DNA of 35,251 bases from Leptospira biflexa (GCA_020721875.1 DYLX01000013.1:14846-50096); one strand, 5' to 3'; shown: positions 15,776-24,362, counted from the first letter of the stretch. Numbers and translations are program-made. Notes: a model not told the origin generated them from the sequence alone.

Positions 15776-16502
15776 AATCAATACCGCCTCCGGCGCGAGT
15801 TCTCTGCTTAGTGTCTCGAATCTTGTGGTTTCCTATGGGCATATCAAAGCCCTAAAAGGGGTGAGTGTCGAGGTATTCCCCAAAGAGATCGTCGTTTTGA
15901 TCGGCGCGAACGGCGCGGGTAAAACAACCCTGCTCTCTACTATTCTTGGGTTGAATACCCCCGTATCGGGCACCGTTACATTTGAAGGGAAACGGATAGA
16001 TAAGCTGCCCGCAGATAAGAATGTCCGTTCGGGCATTTGTCTCGTTCCCGAGGGGCGGGGCGTGTTTTCCTCGATGAGTGTCCTCGACAATTTGCTCTTA
16101 GGCGCCCACCACAATTTACAGAATAAGGATAAGAATCTTGCGCGCGTCTATGAATGGTTTCCGATATTAAAAAAGCGCAAGAATCAAATCGCTAAAACCC
16201 TCTCGGGTGGAGAACGGCAGATGCTCGCAATAGCTCGCGCGCTCATGTCGGCGCCGAAACTCATCATGGTTGACGAGCCATCAATAGGCCTCGCTCCGAT
16301 CGTCGTGAATGAAATTTTCAACATCCTCGTGATGCTGAACAAGGAAGGCTATACAATCCTTCTGTCGGAACAGAACGCCTTCAAAGCGCTAAAATGCGCC
16401 CATAGAGGATATGTACTCGAGACCGGTACCGTAAGCCTCGCCGGTACTGCCGAACGACTCCTTAGCGATCCAGGTGTCAAAGCAGCTTATTTGGGAGCGT
16501 GA
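15762..16502 (+). CDS. livF: Branched-chain-amino-acid-type ABC transporter ATPase (LivF family)
   Basis: The second ATPase subunit of the importer, 246 residues from a TTG start at 15762. It has Walker A GANGAGKT (48-55), a canonical LSGGERQ signature, and a Walker B MVDEPSIGLAP typical of LivF. The TTG was chosen because GGAGG (15751-15755) lies 6 bases upstream within the end of livG. A longer frame starts 69 bases earlier inside livG without such a site. An ATG at 15772 is in a different frame. With its intact signature, this subunit may form the fully active ATP site paired with the variant LivG. Confidence 0.88.
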   Translation: MVQNEINTASGASSLLSVSNLVVSYGHIKALKGVSVEVFPKEIVVLIGANGAGKTTLLSTILGLNTPVSGTVTFEGKRIDKLPADKNVRSGICLVPEGRGVFSSMSVLDNLLLGAHHNLQNKDKNLARVYEWFPILKKRKNQIAKTLSGGERQMLAIARALMSAPKLIMVDEPSIGLAPIVVNEIFNILVMLNKEGYTILLSEQNAFKALKCAHRGYVLETGTVSLAGTAERLLSDPGVKAAYLGA

Positions 16503-16505
16503 AAC

Positions 16506-17390
16506 ATGCAGGTTTTTATTGCGCAGATCATAAACGGCCTATCACTCGGGAGCATTTACGTACTCCTTGTGACGGGCTTCAACCTCCTCCTCCTCGTCGC
16601 CATGATCATCCACTTCTCATATCCTCAGGTGGTTGTATTTTCGATGTACATCGTATGGATTGTGCTTAATGCCACGGGAAACAATCTTCTTCTCGGCATA
16701 GCAGCGGGAGTACTGTCTTCGATAGCGCTCAATATCGTATGCGCTCCCCTTTTCCAGAAGGTCATGAAGAACCGAGGGGAAGTGGATATAAACGCGACAA
16801 TGGTTCTCTCGATGGCTATTGGCATGATCATCACCGATGTTCTTTCCCACGCCTTTAACAAGGGCTTGCCGATCGCGTTCCCAGAGGCCTTGACCGGAAG
16901 CGTACCCGTCTTCAGGGTCGGGCTCATAAGCATCATGCCGGGCCAAGTCTGGTCTCTCCTAATGGGTATAATCGCTGTCGGAGGCTTCTTTCTCCTCCTT
17001 TACAATACACGCGCCGGCCGCGCTTTCAGAGCCATCGCCGAAGATCCGGCGGGTGCGAGGCTTGTCGGCATTCCCCTGATCAAGACGGGATTCCAGAGTT
17101 ATGCACTTTCAGGAATTTTAGGTGGCATTATTGCTATTCTGCTCGCGATGCTTCTCCATTCGGCTTCTCCTGGTCTCGGCGAGCAAATTTCGCATAAAGT
17201 CCTTGCCGTATCAATTGTGGCGGGTCTCGGCAACTTGGTGGGTGGACTGGTAATCGGGCTTGCTCTCGGGATACTCGAAGCCCTCGTGCAGGGATACGCT
17301 TCGGGGAGTTGGTCAAATGCTATCGCGTTCGTCGTGATGCTTGTTGTTATCCTTGCCAAACCCAAAGGTTTGTTCGGGATCAAGGTGTAG
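16506..17390 (+). CDS. livH: HAAT-family ABC permease (LivH)
   Basis: An inner-membrane permease of 294 residues starting with the family-typical hydrophobic QIINGLSLGSIYVLLVTGFNL. It has about eight hydrophobic segments and the LivH coupling-region motif GRAFRAIAEDPAGARLVGI in the middle. It sits 3 bases after livF, with GGGAGCG before the ATG. It pairs with the following LivM to form the translocation channel. No unusual features. Substrate class is as for the rest of the operon. Confidence 0.92.
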   Translation: MQVFIAQIINGLSLGSIYVLLVTGFNLLLLVAMIIHFSYPQVVVFSMYIVWIVLNATGNNLLLGIAAGVLSSIALNIVCAPLFQKVMKNRGEVDINATMVLSMAIGMIITDVLSHAFNKGLPIAFPEALTGSVPVFRVGLISIMPGQVWSLLMGIIAVGGFFLLLYNTRAGRAFRAIAEDPAGARLVGIPLIKTGFQSYALSGILGGIIAILLAMLLHSASPGLGEQISHKVLAVSIVAGLGNLVGGLVIGLALGILEALVQGYASGSWSNAIAFVVMLVVILAKPKGLFGIKV

Positions 17391-17399
17391 GAGTAGGCT

Positions 17400-18281
17400 A
17401 TGTCCCTTTCGCTTTATTATTACCTTTCGATTACCGCGATAAATATTCTAATGAGTTGGGCGCTCTACGTTCCCTACAGGGTCGGACATCTTCATTTCAT
17501 CACGGTAGCCAACATGGCGATCTCTGGATACCTTTCCGGATACCTCGTCATGAATCTCCATGTTCCCTTCGGATGGGCCCTTTTTATTGGATTTGCGGTA
17601 GGAGGCATCATTGGCTACATAGTCTCGCTTTTTATTGGCGACGCTCCTACCTTCGCCGTAGTAATGGTAGGTTTTACGTTTATTTTTATCACCCGTACTG
17701 TCATCGAAAATATGGATGTCATCGGCGGTACCATGGGAATGTTCGGCCTTCCCAATATCGGAGGTAGTCCCGCGGCCCATCGCTGGTTCATCATCGGCAT
17801 CCTGTATGCTCTCATTCTGGTCGTTGGCTTTCTCATCTTCCGCTTCGATCATTCCAGGCTTGGGCGCGCGGCGTCGGCAATTTTCGTGGACAGGGATCTG
17901 GCCACATCGCTGGGAGTCGACATCAAGAAAGTCGGCATGCTTCTCCAGGTGTTCAGCTGCACTTTGGCGGGAGGTGTAGGCGTCCTGTATGGGTTCATAT
18001 ACAAGAGCTTCCATCTCGATTTCTTCACGTTCGCGCTGGTCGGCATCTTTATGACAGTCATTTTTGTCGGGGGATACGCGACGCAGTGGGGTACGGTTAT
18101 CGCCGCGCCCATCCTCTACGGTTTTCCTCTTTTCTTTCCCCCGGAAGTTCAGTCCTGGCGCATCGTGATATATGGTGCGATACTGATACTTGTGCTGGTG
18201 CTCAAACCCGAGGGGTTTATCACCAGAAAGTTCGTCTATTCCATTGAGACCGCTCTCTCGCGTACACGAGAGAATAGTTAA
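17400..18281 (+). CDS. livM: HAAT-family ABC permease (LivM)
   Basis: The second membrane permease, 293 residues and strongly hydrophobic. It has the LivM-like coupling motif SRLGRAASAIFVDRDLATSLGVD in the middle and a C-terminal LVLKPEGFITRK ending. The ATG follows AGGAGTAGGCT. It is the partner of LivH in the channel, and the gene order livG-livF-livH-livM-livK is compact, indicating one transcript. It is shorter than many LivM proteins, which often carry extra N-terminal membrane segments, but it looks complete. Confidence 0.9.
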   Translation: MSLSLYYYLSITAINILMSWALYVPYRVGHLHFITVANMAISGYLSGYLVMNLHVPFGWALFIGFAVGGIIGYIVSLFIGDAPTFAVVMVGFTFIFITRTVIENMDVIGGTMGMFGLPNIGGSPAAHRWFIIGILYALILVVGFLIFRFDHSRLGRAASAIFVDRDLATSLGVDIKKVGMLLQVFSCTLAGGVGVLYGFIYKSFHLDFFTFALVGIFMTVIFVGGYATQWGTVIAAPILYGFPLFFPPEVQSWRIVIYGAILILVLVLKPEGFITRKFVYSIETALSRTRENS

Positions 18282-18299
18282 GCTTTTGAAGGAGGATGT

Positions 18300-19457
18300 A
18301 TGAAAAAACTAGTAGGGGTATTATTACTTATCTTCGCCGTGAGTTTAAGCTTTGGTCAAGCGAAGGTAGTGGTGAACGAGTGGCAGGTTCCGTTCCTTAA
18401 CTGCCTCACCGGCCCAATCGCAGCGATCGGTGAATTCCTGCAGTGGGGAGCAGAATACGCAGCCGACGAGATCAATGCCGCGGGAGGTATTGCCGGCAAA
18501 CCTGTCAAGGTTATCGGCGTCGACACGGCGCTCGATCCTCAGAAAGGTTCCGTAGAGATGGCTCGCATTGTGAAGGATAGCCTCGTCGCCATGGGCCCCG
18601 TCCCAGAGCCTGTCATCATGGCCGCGATGCCCATAGCTGTGGAAAACGGAATGGTCTCCATCACCGCGACCACATCCTATGAGTATGCGGCAAAATTCTT
18701 TCCTTGGACGGTGTCCTGGTTCCCGCCCACACTCGACAGGCTCCCGTCTCTCGTAGTTGCCTGGGCGAAGCAGTTCAAGGATATCAGCCAGGTCGTTCAG
18801 TTCATCGAGCCCTATGGTCCGTGGCCTGGGATGGCAGGAGCACACAGCAGCGCGCTCAAGAGCCTTGGAATCAAGGAACTTCCGAAAGTCGATGTCCCGA
18901 CCGACGCGGTCACTTTCGGCCCTCTGGCCGTCAAGGCCATGGCTCAGAATCCCGATGGCGTGATCCTGGTCTGCAACGCCGAGAAAGCGGCGAAGATCAT
19001 CAAGGAACTCAAGAATCTCGGCTGGACCAAGATGAACCACATTCTCGTGTTCTCTAGCGCCGATGACGCCCAGCTCTATGCGACAGGCGGATCGGACATC
19101 AATGGAGTCCAGGTTTATAACTATCTCAATCTTGAGACTTCAAATCCCCGCTGGGACAAGTTCAAGACAGCCTTCGCCAAGGCCCACAACGGTAACATGC
19201 CCTTTAGCCTATCTCCGAACTACTACGATGCGCTGTACATGATCAAGGAAGCTATCGAGAAAACGGGCATCACCGGAGATCCGAAACTTCTCAAAGTTGA
19301 GAGGAAAAAGATTGCAGATTACATTGCTAACGTGAAAGGCTTCAAGGGACTGCTATTCGACTGGGATATGAAGGACGGAGTTCCCACGAACAAGCCAACC
19401 TACATTTTTGAGATTCAAAACGGGAAGAAGGTGCTTGTAAAGGAAGTCAGGCCATAA
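18300..19457 (+). CDS. livK: Substrate-binding protein of HAAT-type ABC importer (LivK-like)
   Basis: A periplasmic binding protein of 385 residues. The signal peptide is KKLVGVLLLIFAVSLSFG. There is no Cys after the cleavage site, so it is soluble, not a lipoprotein. The type I periplasmic fold is indicated by the PFLNCLTGPIAAIGEFLQ ligand-loop region, AADEINAAGGIAGKPVKVI, and VILVCNAEKAAKIIKELKNLG in the second lobe. AAGGAGG precedes the ATG at good spacing. It determines what the importer takes up, and its ligand cannot be read from sequence. The operon context favours an amide-linked acid such as pantothenate or a beta-alanyl compound, not free branched-chain amino acids (inference). A GC-rich hairpin follows the gene. 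Confidence 0.9.
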   Translation: MKKLVGVLLLIFAVSLSFGQAKVVVNEWQVPFLNCLTGPIAAIGEFLQWGAEYAADEINAAGGIAGKPVKVIGVDTALDPQKGSVEMARIVKDSLVAMGPVPEPVIMAAMPIAVENGMVSITATTSYEYAAKFFPWTVSWFPPTLDRLPSLVVAWAKQFKDISQVVQFIEPYGPWPGMAGAHSSALKSLGIKELPKVDVPTDAVTFGPLAVKAMAQNPDGVILVCNAEKAAKIIKELKNLGWTKMNHILVFSSADDAQLYATGGSDINGVQVYNYLNLETSNPRWDKFKTAFAKAHNGNMPFSLSPNYYDALYMIKEAIEKTGITGDPKLLKVERKKIADYIANVKGFKGLLFDWDMKDGVPTNKPTYIFEIQNGKKVLVKEVRP

Positions 19458-19483
19458 GGCGCGAAACGATCTTGTAGCACATA

Positions 19484-19510
19484 GGGGGCCCTTCGTCAGA
19501 AGAGGCCCCC
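19484..19510 (+). terminator. GC-rich hairpin between livK and pduL
   Basis: Arms GGGGGCC (19484-19490) and GGCCCCC (19504-19510), extended by CTTC/GAAG around a four-base loop. No uridine tract follows, so partial termination or 3'-end protection of the transporter mRNA is more likely than full termination before pduL. Confidence 0.6.
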
Positions 19511-19560
19511 GCTTTCATGTAGACTCGGGAATGTACGAGCAGGGAGGTCTAGAAAAAGTT

Positions 19561-20136
19561 ATGAAAACCATGCTTCCGATCGCGAGGTCAGATATACACG
19601 TTCACTTGACTAAAGAAGATATAGAGACGCTTTTTGGCGAAGGCTACAAACTCACCTATCTACGAGAGCTTACCATTCCTGGAAATTTCGCCTGCGCAGA
19701 AACGGTCGAAGTCGTCGGCCCCAAGGGGAGCATAAAAGGGGCAGTCGTTGTAGCGCCTGCCCGAAAGTACACACAGGTCGAGGTTTCGTTTACCAACGCC
19801 GAGGTATTAGGTATTGATCCACCGTTGCGCGAATCGGGCGACATAGAGGGAACCCCAGGCTGCACGCTTATCGGTACTGGGGGGCGAAGGCTCGTTTTAA
19901 AGAAAGGTGTGATCGCCGCGCTCAGGCATATCCATATGCACACGAACGATGCTCAGGAATTCGGCGTTGTGAACGGTCAAAGAGTGAAAATACGTGTGCC
20001 CGGGGACCGCGGACTCGTGTTCGAAAACGTAATCGTCAGGGTAGCCGACAATTTCGCCCTTGAAATGCATATCGATATGGACGAGGGCAGGGCTGCAGGA
20101 GTCGTCGATTTTCAGCTTGTGGAATTGATAAAATAA
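19561..20136 (+). CDS. pduL: PduL-type phosphate acyltransferase
   Basis: It converts an acyl-CoA (acetyl- or propionyl-CoA, possibly other short acyl-CoAs) and phosphate to an acyl phosphate plus CoA, the step before ATP formation by an acid kinase. The 191-residue protein has the PduL signs: the IHVHLTKEDIETLFG start, ALRHIHMHTNDAQEFGV with the metal-binding histidines, and LEMHIDMDEGRAAG near the C-terminus. There is no N-terminal encapsulation peptide and no shell gene nearby, so it is the free cytoplasmic form, not a microcompartment enzyme. The start is uncertain. ATG 19561 is 13 bases after AGGGAGG, while ATG 19531 adds ten residues. It would use the product of the acylating dehydrogenase. 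The kinase is not in the window. Confidence 0.9.
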   Translation: MKTMLPIARSDIHVHLTKEDIETLFGEGYKLTYLRELTIPGNFACAETVEVVGPKGSIKGAVVVAPARKYTQVEVSFTNAEVLGIDPPLRESGDIEGTPGCTLIGTGGRRLVLKKGVIAALRHIHMHTNDAQEFGVVNGQRVKIRVPGDRGLVFENVIVRVADNFALEMHIDMDEGRAAGVVDFQLVELIK

Positions 20137-20222
20137 GTTGGCTATAAAAATGGCGTTCCCTGCCGATGGATGGCCTTTTATACACTAGCCGTAAAGGCCA
20201 GTTACAAGCCTTTCGCTGGTGC

Positions 20223-21218
20223 TTAGCGCGCCTTCCTTGCTATTCTTTCCGCCAATTCAGCGTGCCCCATATACCCATAGGCCGAATCGGCGCTACGTAT
20301 CGCTTTGGCAATTGCTCTTGCCATTGCGTCGGCAGCCATAGATCCTACGATGTTGATATCGCTTTCGACCTCGCCCATGGTGACGGCGAAGATCGAATCG
20401 CCCTCACCGGCAGTGTGTGCAGGTTCTATTGAGCGGGAAAAGCCATCGTGGGCCATCATAGCTACTCTGGTGGCCATTGGTTTGCTCAAGATAGCGTTGG
20501 TCGCAATGACGCCGATCGTAGTGTGCGTGGTTATACCCTTTTTAGGTTCCTTCGAAGGATAGTTCGCTTGCTTTTTCTTCATCTCCTCGTAGGCATCGAG
20601 AAGACCATCACCTTCTAGGTTTGTGGTTCCGCCCAATAATTCACCAGTCTTTGGATCGCGAACATTTCCCCAGCAGTTGACAACGACAAGTGCGCCGACA
20701 ATTAGGTCGCCACTTATGGCGCTGGCTGTTCCCAGTCCGCCTTTCATCCTTTGGCGAAGTTCGCCGGCCCATCCAATGAGCGCCCCTGTACCTGCTCCTA
20801 CATTACCCATCGGGACATCCAGATTAGCGTTGAGGCATGCCTGATACCCCATAGCTTCATCGGGATAGGCGAACGGATCGCCCACAGTAAGGTCGAAAAT
20901 CACGGCTCCCGGTACGATGGGCACTTTGATATTCCAGGCATCAAAGCCGATTCCTCTGTCGCGGAAATATTTCATGACACCGCCGGCACCGGCAAGCCCG
21001 AAGGCGCTTCCACCGCTGAAATAGATGGCGTGGGGGGCCGATACCATATTGACGGGGTTGAGACAATCGGTTTCCCTAGTTCCAGGCGATCCGCCTCGAA
21101 CATCCACTCCTGCTGTCTTGGCATTTTCGCATAAAATGACCGTGACGCCCCGCGCGGTTTTAGAATCCTGCGCGTTACCCACCCTGATACCGGGTACATC
21201 CGTGATAGCGTCTCTCAT
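20223..21218 (-). CDS. P1 family (S58, DmpA/BapA-like) aminopeptidase
   Basis: A self-processing Ntn-type hydrolase of 331 residues. Members remove N-terminal amino acids, including D-Ala (DmpA) and beta-amino acids such as beta-alanine (BapA). Visible family blocks are DVPGIRVGNAQ (7-17), GVDVRGGSPGTRE, HAIYFSGGSAFGLAG, and GNVGAGTGA. The autoproteolysis site aligns at His232-Thr233 in THTTIGVIATNA, giving a Thr nucleophile as in ThnT and many P1 peptidases, whereas DmpA has Ser. AAAAGGAGC precedes the ATG. It is divergent from panB, with back-to-back promoters. A role in freeing beta-alanine from beta-alanyl peptides would fit the neighbourhood (inference). Confidence 0.88.
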   Translation of the reverse strand: MRDAITDVPGIRVGNAQDSKTARGVTVILCENAKTAGVDVRGGSPGTRETDCLNPVNMVSAPHAIYFSGGSAFGLAGAGGVMKYFRDRGIGFDAWNIKVPIVPGAVIFDLTVGDPFAYPDEAMGYQACLNANLDVPMGNVGAGTGALIGWAGELRQRMKGGLGTASAISGDLIVGALVVVNCWGNVRDPKTGELLGGTTNLEGDGLLDAYEEMKKKQANYPSKEPKKGITTHTTIGVIATNAILSKPMATRVAMMAHDGFSRSIEPAHTAGEGDSIFAVTMGEVESDINIVGSMAADAMARAIAKAIRSADSAYGYMGHAELAERIARKAR

Positions 21219-21246
21219 GATAGCTGCTCCTTTTGATGGTTAGGAA

Positions 21247-21276
21247 ATAATGGACACTCGTTCGGATGCTTGTCAA
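21247..21276 (-). promoter_or_regulatory. Promoter of the P1 peptidase gene
   Basis: On the reverse strand TTGACA (21276-21271), an 18-base spacer and CATTAT (21252-21247), about 30 bases before the peptidase ATG. It is divergent from the panB promoter. Confidence 0.55.
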
Positions 21277-21328
21277 GCTTGAAAACATTTTTAGAGTAAA
21301 ACATGCTTTCAAATGTTGATGATATGAC

Positions 21329-21357
21329 TTGTGGGCTAAAAAATAAGGAGTTATAAT
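21329..21357 (+). promoter_or_regulatory. Promoter of panB
   Basis: TTGTGG (21329-21334), a 17-base spacer and a consensus TATAAT (21352-21357), with the panB ribosome site AAGGAGAG at 21384-21391 downstream. Confidence 0.65.
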
Positions 21358-21396
21358 GCACAACATTACTAAGGGTTATACATAAGGAGAGTCACC

Positions 21397-22251
21397 ATGG
21401 CCGATGTGCAGAAACTTTCTATCCCTGATCTTGCTGCAATGAAAGCAGAAGGCAAAAAAATTTCTATGATCACTGCCTACTCATATCCGCAGGCACTTGT
21501 GGTGGATGAAGCTGGCATCGACATAATACTTGTTGGCGACAGCCTTGGCATGGTTGAGCTAGGGTATTCCGGGACGACTCCCGTCACGATGGATGAAATG
21601 CTCAACCACATCAAACCGGTGACGAGAGCGGTAAAGAGAGCGCATGTTGTTGGTGATATGCCCTTCATGTCCTACAATATTTCGATTGAGCAGGCGATTA
21701 CGAACGCTGGTATCCTCTATAAAGACGGTGCCTGCGATTCGATCAAGCTCGAAGGCGGCCAGGACTTTGCTAAAACAGTCGAAGCGATCGTAAAGGCCGG
21801 CATCCCTACTTTTGGACATATTGGCCTGACTCCACAGACTGCTGGCGCTCTCGGTGGATTCAAAGTCCAGGGCAAAACTCTCGATGCAGCGAAAAGAATA
21901 TTAGACGACGCTCTTGCCCTCGATGATGCAGGAGCCTTTGCCATCATTCTCGAAGCTATTCCCCGCCAGCTCGCCAAAATCATTACTCAAAAAGTGAAAT
22001 GCATCACTGTCGGCATCGGCGGCGGTATGGAATGTGATGGGCAAGTCCTTGTTCTCCACGACATTCTCGGCCTTTTCAAGAGGTTTACTCCAAAATTCGT
22101 AAAAGTCTATGCCAACGCTTATGACTTCGAACTCAATGCAGTAAAACAATTCATAAGCGAAGTGCAGGAGAAGAAATTCCCCACCGACGAGTTCACCTTC
22201 ACGATGAAGGAAGAGGTTGTTGACGAACTCAAGAAGTACGCAGGTTTCTGA
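21397..22251 (+). CDS. panB: 3-methyl-2-oxobutanoate hydroxymethyltransferase
   Basis: PanB catalyses the reversible transfer of a hydroxymethyl group from methylene-THF to 2-ketoisovalerate, giving ketopantoate. The 284-residue protein has ITAYSYPQA (25-33), the metal/substrate motif LVGDSLGMVELGY (45-57) with Asp48, Asp87 in GDMPF, Lys117, His141 in HIGLTPQ, and Glu186 in LEAIP where most homologues have LECVP or similar. TVGIGGGMECDGQVLVLHD replaces the more common GIGAG. It is full length. PanC and PanD are absent. Its position between an S58 peptidase and fhs suggests either salvage synthesis or, run in reverse, breakdown of ketopantoate to 2-ketoisovalerate and methylene-THF (inference). 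Confidence 0.92.
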   Translation: MADVQKLSIPDLAAMKAEGKKISMITAYSYPQALVVDEAGIDIILVGDSLGMVELGYSGTTPVTMDEMLNHIKPVTRAVKRAHVVGDMPFMSYNISIEQAITNAGILYKDGACDSIKLEGGQDFAKTVEAIVKAGIPTFGHIGLTPQTAGALGGFKVQGKTLDAAKRILDDALALDDAGAFAIILEAIPRQLAKIITQKVKCITVGIGGGMECDGQVLVLHDILGLFKRFTPKFVKVYANAYDFELNAVKQFISEVQEKKFPTDEFTFTMKEEVVDELKKYAGF

Positions 22252-22273
22252 TAGGAATCTTGAATCGATAGAA

Positions 22274-22313
22274 CGACGAGCACGGAGCATGGGCTTTTGC
22301 GCTCGCCGTTTTT
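22274..22313 (+). terminator. Terminator between panB and fhs
   Basis: Stem CGACGAGC (22274-22281) with GCTCGCCG (22301-22308), one mismatch, followed by TTTTTAT. The loop is long, about 19 bases, so strength is uncertain. Confidence 0.55.
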
Positions 22314-22364
22314 ATAAAAATTGCAGCGCTAAGCCGGTAAAGGCTTACCTGCCGGAGGAATCTA

Positions 22365-24128
22365 ATGTCCATTGTTCGTAAGAATCCCGTTCCCCACGAT
22401 ATCGACATAGCCCAAGCGGCTAATATAAAGCCGATATCTGAGATTGCCAGCCGTTATAGCCTTGATGAGCGCTTTCTTGAGCATTATGGCTCCGAGAAAG
22501 CGAAAGTTCGCCTCGAGTTCCTCAATGATCTCTCGTCGCCAAATAAGCGAGCCAAGTACATCGACGTGACCGCGATCACCCCCACGCCACTCGGCGAAGG
22601 TAAGACGACCACGACGGTCGGTCTTGCCCAGGGTCTCGGTTTCATCGGCAAGAAGGCAATTGCCAATATCCGTCAGCCCTCAATGGGACCGACTTTTGGC
22701 ATAAAAGGCGGTGCTGCGGGCGGCGGCTACAGCCAAATCGTGCCAATGGCCGACTTTAACCTCCACCTCACGGGTGATATCCACGCGGTATCGGCAGCGC
22801 ACAATCTATGCGCCGCGGCCCTCGACGCCAGGATGTACCATGAAAGTCGCTGGTCGGATGCCTATTTCGAAAAGCTAGGCCTCAAAAAGCTTAACATCGA
22901 TCCCTATGCTGTTCTTTGGCGCCGAGTCCTGGATATGAACGACAGGCCCCTCCGCAAGATGATTCTTGGTATAGGCGGATTGGAAAATGGTCCCCTGCGC
23001 GAAGGCGGTTTCGATATTTCTGTTGCCAGTGAAGTTATGGCCATTCTCGCTCTCTCTACAAGCCTCGATGACTTGAGGAAGAGGCTTGGCAAGATCGTCC
23101 TCGCCCTCGACAAATCCGGCAAGGCGGTTACGACTGAGGATCTTAAAGTCGCCGGAGCCATGACCATCCTCATGAAGGATGCACTCAAACCGAACATCCT
23201 CCAGACTCTTGAAGAGCAGCTTTCCTTTGTCCATGCTGGTCCTTTCGCGAACATAGCTCATGGCAACTCGTCTATCGTGGCCGACCAGATCGCCACGAGA
23301 ATTGCCGATTATGTCGTTACTGAGTCGGGCTTCGGCTCCGACATGGGCTTCGAGAAATTCATGGACATCAAGTGCCGAACATCGGGAATCATGCCCGATG
23401 CCGTCGTCCTCGTGGCGACTGTCCGTGCTCTCAAGATGCACGGTGGTGGACCCAAGGTCACTCCCGGTAAACCCTTGTCGACCGCTTATACCCAGGAAAA
23501 CTTAGAACTTTTGCGCAAAGGAATCGCGAACCTCGAGGCACACCTTGCCATCATCAAGAAATTCGGCCTCCCTGCTGTCGTTGCGATCAATTCCTTCCCC
23601 ACCGACACTACGAAAGAGCATGATATCATCAAAGAAGCCGCCATGAAGGCGGGCGCATTTGACGCAGTCGTTGCCACGAACTGGGCTCTCGGAGGCGAAG
23701 GCGCCGCCGATCTCGCCCGCGCTGTCGACAAAGCCGCTTCGACATCATCCCAGGTGAAGTTCCTCTATCCTCTCGAGATGACTATCAAGGAGAAGATTGA
23801 AACCATCGCACACGAAGTCTACGGAGCAGGTTCGATTACTTACACAGCAGAAGCCAACGGTGCCATCGAAAAATTCACTTCTCTCGGTTACGGCAACCTC
23901 CCGATCTGCATGGCCAAGACCCATCTCTCCCTGTCCCACGATCCCACAGTCAAGGGAGCCCCGAGGGGCTTTACATTCCCCGTCAAGGATCTCAGGCTTG
24001 CGGCGGGCGCCGGCTTCATCTATCCGCTCACCGGCGAGATAAGCACAATGCCGGGCTTACCCTCGGTTCCTGCGTACATGGGAATGGATATCGACACGAC
24101 AACCGGCATGATTAAGGGACTTTCTTGA
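22365..24128 (+). CDS. fhs: Formate-tetrahydrofolate ligase
   Basis: It catalyses the ATP-dependent formation of 10-formyl-THF from formate, and is reversible, yielding ATP when C1 units are oxidised. The 587-residue length fits the family. VTAITPTPLGEGKTTTTVGL (68-87) holds the nucleotide-binding loop, and RQPSMGPTFGIKGGAAGGGY is the characteristic following block. The C-terminal ends in GEISTMPGLPSVPAYMGMDID as usual. GGAGGA precedes the ATG, and a strong terminator follows. The gene directly follows panB, so methylene-THF from PanB reversal could be disposed of through formyl-THF to formate and ATP. The intermediate enzyme FolD is not in the window. Confidence 0.97.
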   Translation: MSIVRKNPVPHDIDIAQAANIKPISEIASRYSLDERFLEHYGSEKAKVRLEFLNDLSSPNKRAKYIDVTAITPTPLGEGKTTTTVGLAQGLGFIGKKAIANIRQPSMGPTFGIKGGAAGGGYSQIVPMADFNLHLTGDIHAVSAAHNLCAAALDARMYHESRWSDAYFEKLGLKKLNIDPYAVLWRRVLDMNDRPLRKMILGIGGLENGPLREGGFDISVASEVMAILALSTSLDDLRKRLGKIVLALDKSGKAVTTEDLKVAGAMTILMKDALKPNILQTLEEQLSFVHAGPFANIAHGNSSIVADQIATRIADYVVTESGFGSDMGFEKFMDIKCRTSGIMPDAVVLVATVRALKMHGGGPKVTPGKPLSTAYTQENLELLRKGIANLEAHLAIIKKFGLPAVVAINSFPTDTTKEHDIIKEAAMKAGAFDAVVATNWALGGEGAADLARAVDKAASTSSQVKFLYPLEMTIKEKIETIAHEVYGAGSITYTAEANGAIEKFTSLGYGNLPICMAKTHLSLSHDPTVKGAPRGFTFPVKDLRLAAGAGFIYPLTGEISTMPGLPSVPAYMGMDIDTTTGMIKGLS

Positions 24129-24162
24129 TCTATTGTACTCGCTGATCTATCGAAGTAATCAG

Positions 24163-24202
24163 AAAAGGCGGCCTTCGTTTATGGCTGCATGGCCGCCTTT
24201 TT
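24163..24202. terminator. Strong bidirectional terminator after fhs
   Basis: The 11-bp stem AAAAGGCGGCC (24163-24173) and GGCCGCCTTTT (24191-24201) has a T run on the plus strand and, through the leading A run, on the minus strand. It serves fhs and possibly the converging araA remnant. The remaining 150 bases to the araA stop show only a small GC hairpin near 24207-24222. Confidence 0.85.
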
Positions 24203-24362
24203 AGGTGCGCCCGGCAGGGCGCGCCAATGTGCGGGTGAAAGTGATAATAGATCCGGTACAAGGAACCGTGACCGAACGCTAGAGTGCTGGCGGCACAGAC
24301 TGCAGGGCGATATCCCTATAGTTCGCAAGAATTTATAGGCAAGGCGTAACCCTAGCGCATGC

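Noticed and set aside
19531..20136. PduL as part of a bacterial microcompartment.
   Set aside because: There are no shell proteins and no N-terminal targeting extension.
12813..22251. A plain pantothenate biosynthesis cluster.
   Set aside because: PanC and PanD are missing, and the flanking genes (importer, aminotransferase, acylating dehydrogenase, PduL) are catabolic in type. It cannot be fully excluded without the rest of the genome.
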